NCBI GenBank assembly: GCA_024644775.1 | Contig: JAHEHB010000055.1 | Location: 1-17,902 of the forward strand | DNA from: Deltaproteobacteria bacterium | Lineage (GTDB): Bacteria > Desulfobacterota > Desulfobacteria > Desulfobacterales > SURF-15 | Reading direction: 5' to 3' | DNA length: 17,902 bases | Part shown: in pieces, positions 1 to 7,877 of the stretch | How the letters are laid out: each line of letters opens with the position of its first letter | How positions within the stretch are numbered: the stretch's first letter is position 1 | The notes under the pieces: model-generated | Databases searched by the model: none | Told to the model about the DNA's origin: nothing | Seen by the model: the letters and a program-made list of their open reading frames with translations, nothing else | Position numbers and translations under genes: made by a program

Positions 1-574
1 AACCTGGAAGACTTTCTTTCAACTGACCATTTTCAAATATCAAAAGAAACGGAACGCCTAAGATATTGTATCGTGAGGCAACCGCCGGACTGTTTTCCAC
101 ATTGATCTTAGCAACCCTCAACCGACCTTTGGATTCTGCCGCAAACTGATCGACAACCGGTCCTGTCAACTGACATGTGGGACATCCTGCGGACCAGCAG
201 TAGAGCAGGACAGGCAACGGGGAATTCAGAACCTTACTGTCGAAGTCCCGATCCGTCACCGTGACCGGTCGTTCGTTGAACAACTCCTTTGTCTCCAACA
301 CGGATTTGCATTTGCCGCACTTCGCCATGTCATTGATTTTACTCGCAGGAATCCTGTTTTTAGCTCGGCAGGAAGTACAGCGTATCGTGTAGGTGTCGAG
401 CCATTGTTCATGACGGGTATCTGTTTGAAGCAAACTGCCGCATTTCCCGCATTTGGCTGTTCTGCCAACGCTATCTGGTTTATCCGGTTTGTCTGGTTCC
501 CTTTTATTCGAGGGAACCCGATTTTTCGCCCCACATTGCGTGCATTGAATAATTTGAAAACCGACCTGGTTCAT
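1..574 (-). CDS. Thioredoxin (TrxC-like) with two N-terminal zinc ribbons, 3' end outside window
   Basis: Partial gene: 191 codons are visible before it runs off the window start. I translated it directly. The ATG at 574 is preceded by TTGAGGCG, giving a usable ribosome binding site; an upstream ATG frame closes after five codons. Residues 11-45 and 66-89 form two four-cysteine zinc ribbons (C11/C14/C42/C45 and C66/C69/C86/C89), each with the pattern C-T-x-C-x-A-K-N-R-[VI]-P and later A-K-C-G-K-C. E. coli thioredoxin 2 has one such ribbon, so this is an internal duplication. The thioredoxin fold begins near residue 103, with the redox pair in WSAGCPTC (C131, C134) and the cis-proline loop GVPF at 173-176. 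The usual WCGPC is absent: the Trp before the first Cys is Gly, and the Pro is shifted. It probably acts as a cytoplasmic disulfide reductase, though the altered active site makes redox potential and partners uncertain. It lies 157 bp downstream of the response regulator, on the same strand. Confidence 0.88.
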   Translation of the reverse strand, partial: MNQVGFQIIQCTQCGAKNRVPSNKREPDKPDKPDSVGRTAKCGKCGSLLQTDTRHEQWLDTYTIRCTSCRAKNRIPASKINDMAKCGKCKSVLETKELFNERPVTVTDRDFDSKVLNSPLPVLLYCWSAGCPTCQLTGPVVDQFAAESKGRLRVAKINVENSPAVASRYNILGVPFLLIFENGQLKESLPG

Positions 575-731
575 CGTACGCCTCAAGTTGATGCAGACAT
601 TGCTTATTTACCTTTTATGGTGAGTTGCCCCATGAACTTGGTTTTTAAGATAATATCTGAAACAAAGAAGTAAAGGCCCTTTATCCCCTATAAAAGATCA
701 GAGATACCGACGCTGCCATAATTAAATACAA

Positions 732-2102
732 TTACGACATCACCCCATATTTTTTTAGTTTTTTATGTAGCGTTTTTCGGGTGATGCCGAGCCGACGTGC
801 CGCTTCACTCTTATTGCCTGCGGTGGATTCCAGCGTTTTCAGTATGGTCACCTTTTCAACCGCCTCAAGGGGTATATCGGTAAAAACTTCAGAACTCGCC
901 GGATCATTCGGTTTCGATTTTTTTTCGGAAGGTGATATAATTGGAAAAACTTCTGTGTCCAGATATTCAGACCGTGCAAGAACGACACCCCGTTCCACCG
1001 CATTCATCAATTCCCGAACGTTGCCGTGCCAGTCATATCGCAACAATCGATCCATTGCCTGGGGTGTGATCCCTTTGATTGATTTTCGGTTCTGTTCAGC
1101 AAACCGTTTCAGAAAATGTTCTGCCAGTAATGGAACGTCTTCTCTTCGGTTTCTCAGCGGTGGTATCTCCAAGCTTACCACGTTTAATCGGTAATAAAGA
1201 TCTTCCCTGAATTTGTCTTCAGCGATTAAATCTGGCAAGTTTTTGTTCGTGGCTGCAATAACCCTTACATCGACCGGAGTAACCTCTTCACCACCCACCC
1301 GGGTTATTTCCCTTTCTTGAAGCACCCGCAGCAGCTTAACCTGCATCGTTAAACTCGTTTCGCTGATTTCGTCCAGAAACAGGCTTCCGTTGTGGGCTTG
1401 GACGAATTTTCCTTCCTTTCTCCGATCCGCTCCCGTGAAAGAACCTTTTTCGTGTCCAAAAAGCTCGGATTCGAGCAGTGTTTCTGTTATTGCAGCACAG
1501 TTAATCTTGACAAAAGGTCCGTCTTTCCGTGAGCTGTTGAAATGAATCGCACCTGCGATCAACTCCTTGCCGGTACCGGACTCTCCGGTAATCATCACTG
1601 TTACCTCAGAAGGCGCCACCTGTGCGACCGTTTCCAGGAGCTTTACCATTGAGGGGCTGTGGCCGATGATGTGCTGTCGGTCGAAGTGCTTACCTAAACT
1701 TTCTCTTAATTGCCGGTTTTCCTCCTTTAGCGTCACATGCTCCATGGCCCTTTGAATGGTGAGTTTCAGTTTCTCGAAATCGAGTGGCTTTGTCAGATAA
1801 TCGTATGCCCCGTTCTTTAGGGCTTGAACGGCTGTCTCAACAGATGAATACGCCGTCATGATCACCACCGGTATGGCAGGATTCATCGATTTTATAGCTT
1901 CCAGAGCCTCGATACCGGATACCTTAAGCATTCGGATATCCATAAGAATCAAGTCGAACGGTTGCTGTTTGACCACTTCGATTGCTGTGGATCCGTCATC
2001 GGCTTCAGAAATTTCGTATCCCCATCCGCCAAGTAGCGTGCGCAACATGATTCGATGGGCACGGTCATCGTCCACCACCAGCAGAGACGCTTTATCTTTC
2101 AT
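732..2102 (-). CDS. Sigma-54-dependent response regulator (NtrC/ZraR/AtoC type)
   Basis: A 456-residue transcriptional activator with all three NtrC-family domains. The receiver domain (about 5-118) has the acidic pocket D11-D13, phospho-acceptor D55, T83 and K105. The AAA+ domain (about 145-370) has Walker A GESGTGKE at 173-180, the sigma-54 contact loop as GSFTGA at 220-225, and Walker B LFLDEI with D244/E245. A Fis-type helix-turn-helix closes the protein (about 412-454, including NKSEAARRLGI). Once phosphorylated it should oligomerise and remodel RNA polymerase carrying sigma-54 at enhancer-dependent promoters. The ATG at 2102 follows TGAGG four bases upstream. It sits 21 bp after the kinase gene, so the two are almost certainly co-transcribed, kinase first. 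The receiver has Leu59 where Pro is usual after the phospho-Asp (MDIRML rather than MDxRMP). Similarity to ZraR is inferred mainly from the partner kinase; no sigma-54 target promoter was found in the window. Confidence 0.95.
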   Translation of the reverse strand: MKDKASLLVVDDDRAHRIMLRTLLGGWGYEISEADDGSTAIEVVKQQPFDLILMDIRMLKVSGIEALEAIKSMNPAIPVVIMTAYSSVETAVQALKNGAYDYLTKPLDFEKLKLTIQRAMEHVTLKEENRQLRESLGKHFDRQHIIGHSPSMVKLLETVAQVAPSEVTVMITGESGTGKELIAGAIHFNSSRKDGPFVKINCAAITETLLESELFGHEKGSFTGADRRKEGKFVQAHNGSLFLDEISETSLTMQVKLLRVLQEREITRVGGEEVTPVDVRVIAATNKNLPDLIAEDKFREDLYYRLNVVSLEIPPLRNRREDVPLLAEHFLKRFAEQNRKSIKGITPQAMDRLLRYDWHGNVRELMNAVERGVVLARSEYLDTEVFPIISPSEKKSKPNDPASSEVFTDIPLEAVEKVTILKTLESTAGNKSEAARRLGITRKTLHKKLKKYGVMS

Positions 2103-2123
2103 GGAACCTCATTTCCGAAGTCT

Positions 2124-3941
2124 TTACGATACAATTGTCGAGACGTTGTCATTATATGGTAGTATTATCGTAAACGTCGTTCCTTCTCCCTGCCGGCTGT
2201 CGGCATGAATTTCCCCGTTGTGACTTTCGATAATCTTATGGGCAATTGCCAGACCGAGACCCGTTCCGGAGTTTTTTGTCGTAAAATAAGGATCAAATAC
2301 ATGGGCAAGATTGGTTGATTCGATGCCCCTGCCGGTATCGGCGATGTTAATTTCAATCTGATTTTTAGTACCGTTTTTTGTTAATTCAATGGATAGATCT
2401 CCACCGGTCTCCATTGCTTCGATCGCATTCAAATAGAGGTTTAAAAAAACCTGGTTCATCTTGTCCGCGTCTAAATAAATCACATCCGGCTCTAATGATA
2501 GTTGAGTATGGATGGTGATGTTTTTTTCAGCGGCCTGACGCCCTACGAGTTTTAATGAATCTTCAATAAGTGCTTTAATGGAGGTCGGCTTTTTGGTAAT
2601 GGTTACCGGCCTAGCAAATTCAAGTAACTGGCTAACGACCCGGTTTAATCGATCCACCTCCTGAATCATAATGGAGGCGGTCTGTTGATCTTCGGGAATC
2701 TCGTGATAGCGCTCTTTAAAATAGGTGGCAAAACCCTTAATGGAGCTGAGTGGATTTCGAATCTCATGGGCGACACCGGCGGCAAGCCGTCCTACTGTTG
2801 CAAGTCGCCGGCTTCTTTCAACTTCCGCCCGCAGAGACTCAATCTCGCTTCGATCCTTAAACAGCAGCACATATCCTTGGTGATTTCCGATTTCATCCGT
2901 AAGCGCCGCTGCGCTAACGGCCAGTGGGATCATGCTGCCGTCTTTCAACGCGCAGTCAATTTCCTTTTCAATCAATCCACCGTCTCGATGCAGCCGTTTA
3001 ACGTGATTCCACAAGTCGTCGGGAAGGTTGAGTTTTGCATCCTGTCCCACGGCGTTTTTTTGAGTGAGACTTAGCAAAGACTCTGCAACCGAATTAATGG
3101 AAGCGATATTATTTTTGATATCGATTGCCACAAGCCCGATGGGCATATTCTCTACGAGGGTATCGGAAAAAGCTTTGATTCGGGATAAAGATGCTTTCGT
3201 CGCTCGATAACTCTGAAATAAAAACAGCGATATGACCCCGGCAAATCCGAGAAACAGCAAGACCAGTACCATAATGAGAAAATGGCGTGTGTCGGATTTT
3301 AAAGCTGCTTCCATGGATGTCATATCGAGTCCGACAAAGATATTAAGCAGTTCAACGGGTCTATCAGAGTCATCTTCCATTTGAGGATGGAATCCCCTGC
3401 GAGACATCATCCTCATCATGCGGCCATGCATCATCCCCGGTGGCCCACCGGCACCAGTCGGTGCAAATTTCCGAAATACTTCGAAAATTCGTTTGCCATT
3501 TAAGTCTTCAACAATCCGCGATTGAACGGTCTCATTGCGCGCCACAGATTCTAAATTCAGCCCTTCTCCGTGGGGGTTACCGATGTACGCAGGATCGTTG
3601 TGAGCGATAATATTTCCGCTGGTATCCACCACCAGTAGATACTCGATGTCCGGTTGCTGTGCCGTTTCCGTCAACAGTTTCTGGAGCTGACGGTCGGTCC
3701 AACGCATTCCCATCCCGGTCCGGGTACCTGCCTCAAATGAGCGTATTAATGCAGCTCCTTTTTCTAAGAGGAGACGGGTGCTGTTCTCTCTTTGACGATG
3801 AACATTCTCAACCGCGATAATTGCAAAGATGGGAAACAAAACAGCCACCGCACCTATAATGATCCACGGCGAGAGCCCCACCCAGAATTTGTGTTGCCAG
3901 AGTTTATGTTGTTTGATTTGCGTTGCCTTTAAAAATTTCAT
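2124..3941 (-). CDS. ZraS-like membrane sensor histidine kinase with PAS domain
   Basis: A 605-residue kinase from the ATG at 3941. Two membrane spans (about 26-44 and 221-242) flank a periplasmic sensor region (45-219). A PAS domain follows (about 258-367), then HisKA with the H-box AGVAHEIRNPLSS (phospho-His H392), the N-box NLYLNAIEA (N505), DTGRGI at 535-540, and the GTGLGLA ATP lid. The sensor reads LEKG..LIRSFEAGTRTGMGMR and later NIIAHNDPAYIG, closely matching my memory of E. coli ZraS, a zinc-responsive kinase. Unlike ZraS it has a cytoplasmic PAS domain and a methionine/histidine-rich stretch (167-188). It should phosphorylate the regulator 21 bp downstream. Start choice: the frame stays open to a TTG at 4115 (663 residues), but those 58 extra residues look unlike a membrane-protein N-terminus and match no family I know. 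The ATG at 3941 puts the first span near the N-terminus as in relatives, yet has no good ribosome binding site. The family is certain; the start is moderately sure and the ligand inferred. Confidence 0.9.
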   Translation of the reverse strand: MKFLKATQIKQHKLWQHKFWVGLSPWIIIGAVAVLFPIFAIIAVENVHRQRENSTRLLLEKGAALIRSFEAGTRTGMGMRWTDRQLQKLLTETAQQPDIEYLLVVDTSGNIIAHNDPAYIGNPHGEGLNLESVARNETVQSRIVEDLNGKRIFEVFRKFAPTGAGGPPGMMHGRMMRMMSRRGFHPQMEDDSDRPVELLNIFVGLDMTSMEAALKSDTRHFLIMVLVLLFLGFAGVISLFLFQSYRATKASLSRIKAFSDTLVENMPIGLVAIDIKNNIASINSVAESLLSLTQKNAVGQDAKLNLPDDLWNHVKRLHRDGGLIEKEIDCALKDGSMIPLAVSAAALTDEIGNHQGYVLLFKDRSEIESLRAEVERSRRLATVGRLAAGVAHEIRNPLSSIKGFATYFKERYHEIPEDQQTASIMIQEVDRLNRVVSQLLEFARPVTITKKPTSIKALIEDSLKLVGRQAAEKNITIHTQLSLEPDVIYLDADKMNQVFLNLYLNAIEAMETGGDLSIELTKNGTKNQIEINIADTGRGIESTNLAHVFDPYFTTKNSGTGLGLAIAHKIIESHNGEIHADSRQGEGTTFTIILPYNDNVSTIVS

Positions 3942-4296
3942 CCCATGTGCTTGTGCACCGCCATGTCTACACCACACTGGCTGGATTGGTAATATTGTCT
4001 GGTTATCTGGATATAATTTATTGAGCAATAATAATGCCAGGCGGTGGTCGAAATGCCGCAGTACCTCCTGATACCGGTTTTCAGGTGATTCTCTAAGTAT
4101 CGAACATTTTATCAAAATGGATATTTTTTATCCAGCTTTATCGATTTTTATGATTCAGATTTAAAAATATTATTTTCGATGATTGTCAACGTTGGCTTTT
4201 GTGACCATATGTGTTATTTCCAGAAACCAACCACCATGACGATAAATTTTTGAGAGCGATATTCGCCTTTTTTATAATTAATATCAATAAGTTGCC
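3942..4296. other. Divergent intergenic region between sensor kinase and ABC operon
   Basis: This 355-bp AT-rich stretch separates the leftward kinase and rightward permease. It contains a strong rightward sigma-70 promoter (4250-4278) and a weaker leftward candidate: TTGACA on the minus strand at 4184-4189 with TTTAAA at 4160-4165, 18-bp spacer. There is a small inverted repeat, TGGATA-N5-TATCCA, at 4118-4134. I found no GG-N10-GC sigma-54 element on either strand. The part nearest the kinase (3942-4115) remains open in the kinase frame, so it may be leader or an N-terminal extension. Confidence 0.5.
4250..4278 (+). promoter_or_regulatory. Sigma-70 promoter for the amino acid ABC operon
   Basis: A -35 box TTGAGA (4250-4255; 5 of 6 consensus) and a perfect -10 box TATAAT (4273-4278) are separated by exactly 17 bp. 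Transcription would start near 4285, about a dozen bases before the ATG at 4297. That is short for a leader and fits the absence of a Shine-Dalgarno sequence before that codon. The element faces the permease gene in an AT-rich divergent region. The sequence match is clear; activity is inferred. Confidence 0.65.
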
Positions 4297-5118
4297 ATGA
4301 CAATCATCGGTTCACAAAAGCAAAATAGAATCCAATGGCTTCCTAACCGCCATCATGTGTTCGATGTTGTCAAATTTCTACTATTGATCGCGCTTCTCAC
4401 GTGGTTCATGGTTCGTGGAACCGAAAAGATGGGGTATCACTGGCAGTGGTACCGGGTTTCTCAATATATCTTTTCGTTTGATAGCGGGACGGTCATAGCA
4501 GGACCCCTCCTTAAAGGATTAATGGTTACCTGCCATATAGCGGGTGTCAGTTTACTGCTTGCATTTGCGTTCGGGCTGACAACCGCTCTGTGCCGGCTCT
4601 CCTCATCTTTTGTAGCGAGGTTGGTGGCCCGTGGATATTTGGAAGTTATTCGGAATACGCCGCTACTGGTGCAGCTTTTTGTCATCTATTTTGTTCTCTC
4701 ACCAGTCCTTGGATTCAGTCGTTTTGTTTCGGCAGTTTTGGCTTTGAGTCTTTTCGAAGGAGCGTATGCATCGGAAATCTTTCGGGCCGGAATCGTTTCT
4801 ATCCAAAGCGGCCAGTGGGAAGCCGCCTACAGTCTTGGATTAAGTACCGTCGATATGTACCGCTTTATCATTCTTCCCCAAGCCATCCGGCGTATCTTAC
4901 CGCCATTGGCAGGTCAGGCGATTTCCCTTGTAAAGGATTCGGCGCTCGTAAGCACAATTGCAATTTACGACCTTACGATGCGCGGCCAGGAAATTATTTC
5001 AGAAACGTTTTTAGCCTTTGAAATTTGGTTTACCATCGCAGCCATTTACCTTTTCATTACGGTTATGTTATCTTTCCTTGTAAACCATATGGAAAATCGT
5101 CTTCGCGTAGTTCCATGA
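4297..5118 (+). CDS. Polar amino acid ABC transporter permease (HisM/GlnP family), first subunit
   Basis: A 273-residue inner membrane protein, the first gene of the uptake operon. It has a membrane span near 25-38 and the conserved transmembrane-domain block from about 70 on. The hallmark permease loop that docks on the ATPase is visible at 175-196: EAAYSLGLS, then [21 protein letters not shown] (151-166) just before it is typical of polar amino acid permeases. It pairs with the second permease at 6855-7736 as the likely heterodimeric channel. The ATG at 4297 has no ribosome binding site and lies close to the predicted transcription start, so translation may be nearly leaderless; the next in-frame Met is at residue 38. 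Its stop overlaps the ATPase start as ATGA. Substrate class (polar or charged amino acids) is known for the family; the exact amino acid is not readable. Confidence 0.92.
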   Translation: MTIIGSQKQNRIQWLPNRHHVFDVVKFLLLIALLTWFMVRGTEKMGYHWQWYRVSQYIFSFDSGTVIAGPLLKGLMVTCHIAGVSLLLAFAFGLTTALCRLSSSFVARLVARGYLEVIRNTPLLVQLFVIYFVLSPVLGFSRFVSAVLALSLFEGAYASEIFRAGIVSIQSGQWEAAYSLGLSTVDMYRFIILPQAIRRILPPLAGQAISLVKDSALVSTIAIYDLTMRGQEIISETFLAFEIWFTIAAIYLFITVMLSFLVNHMENRLRVVP

Positions 5119-5888
5119 GAAAAAAGGGGTTTCCGTTGCACAAAAAGGAATTAGGAGACTATATTATTCACATTGAAAACGTTGACAAAGTTTACCCAAA
5201 CGGCGTTCATGCACTGCGGGGTTTTTCCACGAAAATCCGACGAAATGAAGTCTTGGTGATTATCGGCCCCTCAGGCTCCGGAAAATCGAGCCTGCTGCGA
5301 TGTATTAACGGTATTGAAAGGATAGACAGCGGTCGAATAATCGTAGATGGCATTCCCTTGGACGATCATAAAAGAAACCGGTTGGAAATTCGAAAAGAAG
5401 TCGGCATGGTGTTTCAATCCTTTAACCTGTTCCCACACCTGACAGTTCTTGAAAATATTAACCTCGCCCAAATACGGGTTCGTAAAAAAACAAAAAATGC
5501 GTCTACAAACGCCACGGTAGAGCTTCTCCAAAAGGTCGACATGGTAGACAAAGCAGACAGCTATCCAAGTCAGCTTTCCGGCGGGCAGCAGCAGCGTGTC
5601 GCTATCGCCAGGGCTCTTGCCATGATGCCGAAGGTAATCATGTTTGATGAGGCAACCAGCGCTCTGGATCCGGAAATGATCGGGGAAGTTCTTGACGTCA
5701 TGAAAAAATTAGCTCGTGAAGGGATGACCATGATCGTGGTTACCCACGAAATGGGGTTTGCTCGGGAGGTCAGCGACTGGGTGATCTTTATGGATGAAGG
5801 TCATAAAATCGAAGAGGGCACGGCAGAACATTTTTTTTCAAACCCAAAAGAGGAGCGCACCAAACAGTTTCTGAGTCAGATCCTTTAA
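5115..5888 (+). CDS. Amino acid ABC transporter ATP-binding protein (GlnQ/HisP type)
   Basis: A 257-residue ATPase that powers the permease pair. Motifs in order: Walker A GPSGSGKS at 51-58, Q-loop Q101 ([12 protein letters not shown]), signature LSGGQ at 154-158, Walker B VIMFDE near 174-179, H-loop H211 in VVTHEMGFA. The length and the FNLFPHLT and THEMGFA motifs are diagnostic of polar amino acid ATPases. The frame is open further upstream, but the ATG at 5115 overlaps the permease stop codon (ATGA) and gives the usual family N-terminus. A TTG at 5136 preceded by AAGGGG is an alternative start, seven residues shorter. Translational coupling to the permease is likely. A 118-bp gap separates it from the binding-protein gene. 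Confidence 0.95.
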   Translation: MRKKGFPLHKKELGDYIIHIENVDKVYPNGVHALRGFSTKIRRNEVLVIIGPSGSGKSSLLRCINGIERIDSGRIIVDGIPLDDHKRNRLEIRKEVGMVFQSFNLFPHLTVLENINLAQIRVRKKTKNASTNATVELLQKVDMVDKADSYPSQLSGGQQQRVAIARALAMMPKVIMFDEATSALDPEMIGEVLDVMKKLAREGMTMIVVTHEMGFAREVSDWVIFMDEGHKIEEGTAEHFFSNPKEERTKQFLSQIL

Positions 5889-6006
5889 ACCGTTCATCGA
5901 TTTTTATTTGGCGGCAAATACACGAAGATGAGATTTTTTTTGGTTTGTCTGAGTCTGTTTGCGATAAATTCAATAAATCTTTAACCCGGAAGAAAGGAGG
6001 CGGACC

Positions 6007-6840
6007 ATGAGGTTTCGATCGTTAAACATTCATTTGTTTGTCATTATGACACTGGTTTTAGGTATTGCATCATCCGGTTTTACCGGAAAAATACAGCAGC
6101 AACTCGTCGATGAAAGCACTCTCGAACAAGTCCTTAAACGGGGTATTCTTAAGGTCGGTATGTCTACTTTTGTGCCCTGGGCGATGAAAGACAAACAAGG
6201 AAAGCTCATCGGTTTTGAAATAGACGTTGCGACCCGTCTCGCAAAAGACATGGGAGTTAAAGTCGAGTTTGTCCCGACTAAATGGGCAGGTATCATCCCG
6301 GCATTACTTACCGGTAAATTCGACGTGATCATCGGTGGTATGGGAATTATACCCAGCCGAAATTTAAAAGTAAATTTTACAATACCCTATGATTACAGCG
6401 GTATGTCCATGGCAGCAAATAAAAAGCTCGCTGCCGGTTTTAACAGTCTTGAAGATTTCAATAAGCCGGAGGTCACCCTAACGGCCAGATTGGGAGCCAC
6501 ACCTGTGGATGCCGCAAAGAAGTTCATGCCGAAGGCCCAGTTACGGCTCTTTGATGATGAAGCAAAGATCTTTCAAGAGGTTATCAATGACCGCGCGCAT
6601 GCAGTGGTCGCCAGTGCGCCCACACCGGCCTTCCGAGCATTAAAATATCCGGATAAGCTGTTCTTGCCGTTAAAAGAAACTTTTACGAAAGAACCCATAG
6701 GCTTTGCCGTTCGGAAGGGAGATTTTGACACGTTAAGCTACTTTAATAACTGGATTACGTTTGTTCGATTGGAAGGATGGTTCAACGAGCGGAAGCAGTA
6801 TTGGTTTGAGACAAAAGATTGGGAAAATCAAATCAAATAA
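6007..6840 (+). CDS. Periplasmic amino acid-binding protein (SBP family 3)
   Basis: A 277-residue solute-binding protein that captures the amino acid and delivers it to the permeases. An excellent ribosome binding site, AAAGGAGG, lies six bases before the ATG; this is the strongest in the operon, which suits a subunit needed in excess over the membrane parts. Residues 1-27 look like a signal peptide (basic start, hydrophobic core around 8-20), giving export to the periplasm. The mature part begins with TLEQVLKRGILKVGMS and carries the family signature GFEIDVATRLAKDMG (69-83), the ligand-loop region GGMGIIPSRNLKVNF (110-124) with likely carboxylate-binding R118, and FAVRKGD near the C-terminus. 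No lipobox Cys is present. Ligand specificity cannot be read from the sequence. Confidence 0.94.
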   Translation: MRFRSLNIHLFVIMTLVLGIASSGFTGKIQQQLVDESTLEQVLKRGILKVGMSTFVPWAMKDKQGKLIGFEIDVATRLAKDMGVKVEFVPTKWAGIIPALLTGKFDVIIGGMGIIPSRNLKVNFTIPYDYSGMSMAANKKLAAGFNSLEDFNKPEVTLTARLGATPVDAAKKFMPKAQLRLFDDEAKIFQEVINDRAHAVVASAPTPAFRALKYPDKLFLPLKETFTKEPIGFAVRKGDFDTLSYFNNWITFVRLEGWFNERKQYWFETKDWENQIK

Positions 6841-6854
6841 CTCAGAGCTAATAC

Positions 6855-7736
6855 GTGAGACCTCAAAGAGTTAGATTTACATCGCTTGACATCGTACTGA
6901 TACTGTTGTTTGTCGGTGCCGGTGTGTACTTTTCCTATCGAATCAAGACAACGGTCCACTACAAGTGGAACTGGTCGATTATTCCACAATACCTGTTTTA
7001 TCATGATGAGGATTTGAAACGGTGGCTGCCCAATCTCCTCATGCAGGGGCTCTTTACGACGATTCGACTCAGTGTTTGGGGAACGATTCTGGCAACTTTT
7101 CTCGGAACCGTCCTGGGCATTTGCCGATTGAGTCAAGGCTTATTTTATCGGCTTTTTAGTCGATCCTATGTCGAGCTGATCCGCAACCTTCCGCCACTTG
7201 TCTTAATTTTCATATTCTACTTTTTTGTCAGTGATCAGATAATGCCTGTTCTGGGCATCGATGATTTCATACGATCCCGCTCAGAGCCGACGCAAAGAAT
7301 ACTATCGGTTTTGTTTGCCCCGCCGTCCCAGTTTTCCGCATTTTTATCGGCGGTAATTACATTAGCCCTTTTTGAAGGCGCCTATATTACAGAAATCGTC
7401 AGGGCAGGTATCCAGTCCATTGAGAAGGGGCAATGGGAAGCCTCTTATGCGCTGGGCCTTTCGTGGCGACATCAGATGTTTGATGTTGTTATGCCCCAGG
7501 CGGTGCACCGAATTTTGCCGCCTTTGGCGGGGCAATTCATCTCTACCATTAAAGATTCGGCCATCGTTTCGGTGATCTCCATTCAGGAGCTCACGTTCCA
7601 GGGTATGGAGTTGATGTCGGTCACTTATTTGACCTTTGAAATCTGGATTACGGTAACCCTGCTATATCTCCTTCTCACACTCAGTTTGTCTCTGGCAGTT
7701 GGGCGCCTGGAAATTCGGATGCGAAAACGATATTAA
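6855..7736 (+). CDS. Polar amino acid ABC transporter permease, second subunit
   Basis: A 293-residue membrane permease completing the transporter. It begins with GTG at 6855, 14 bp after the binding-protein stop, with only a weak AGAG upstream; no better start precedes it in frame. Spans appear at about 13-27 and from residue 64 onward. The ATPase-docking loop is at 195-216 (EASYALGLS, then VMPQA), preceded by ALFEGAYITEIVRAGI (171-186), closely parallel to the first permease. It has roughly 20 extra residues around 127-158 (QIMPVLGIDDFIRSRSEP region) absent from the first permease, probably an enlarged periplasmic loop. The two permeases are clearly paralogues, as expected for a heterodimer. 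It is the last gene of the operon; a hairpin follows within 10 bp. Confidence 0.93.
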   Translation: MRPQRVRFTSLDIVLILLFVGAGVYFSYRIKTTVHYKWNWSIIPQYLFYHDEDLKRWLPNLLMQGLFTTIRLSVWGTILATFLGTVLGICRLSQGLFYRLFSRSYVELIRNLPPLVLIFIFYFFVSDQIMPVLGIDDFIRSRSEPTQRILSVLFAPPSQFSAFLSAVITLALFEGAYITEIVRAGIQSIEKGQWEASYALGLSWRHQMFDVVMPQAVHRILPPLAGQFISTIKDSAIVSVISIQELTFQGMELMSVTYLTFEIWITVTLLYLLLTLSLSLAVGRLEIRMRKRY

Positions 7737-7740
7737 ATAA

Positions 7741-7779
7741 ATTTTCGATTTGCGATTTTCGAAGTGCGAATCGGAAAAT
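7741..7779. terminator. Imperfect inverted repeat between convergent genes, possible terminator
   Basis: ATTTTCGATTTGCG (7741-7754) pairs with TGCGAATCGGAAAAT (7765-7779) apart from one bulged base and one mismatch. It sits just after the permease stop at 7736 and before the end of the convergent gene at 7878, so it could stop transcription from both sides. Because the arms begin and end in A/T runs it resembles a bidirectional intrinsic terminator, though the stem is AT-rich and weak. It may equally be a dispersed repeat. Confidence 0.4.
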
Positions 7780-7877
7780 ACATGCGATGCTGTCTAAAAC
7801 GTATTGACCGGAATTGTGGACACGGGGTGAACAAAAGTTGAGGGATCGGTGAATAAATTTGATAAATGAGAGATCGA

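Noticed and set aside
404..673. 89-codon plus-strand frame at the left end
   Set aside because: It is antisense to the thioredoxin gene, which has clear zinc ribbons and an active site; the frame has no ribosome binding site or family resemblance.
5025..5114. Longer N-terminus for the amino acid ATPase
   Set aside because: These 30 codons lie inside the permease gene in another frame and encode nothing like the family; the ATGA overlap at 5115 is the natural start.
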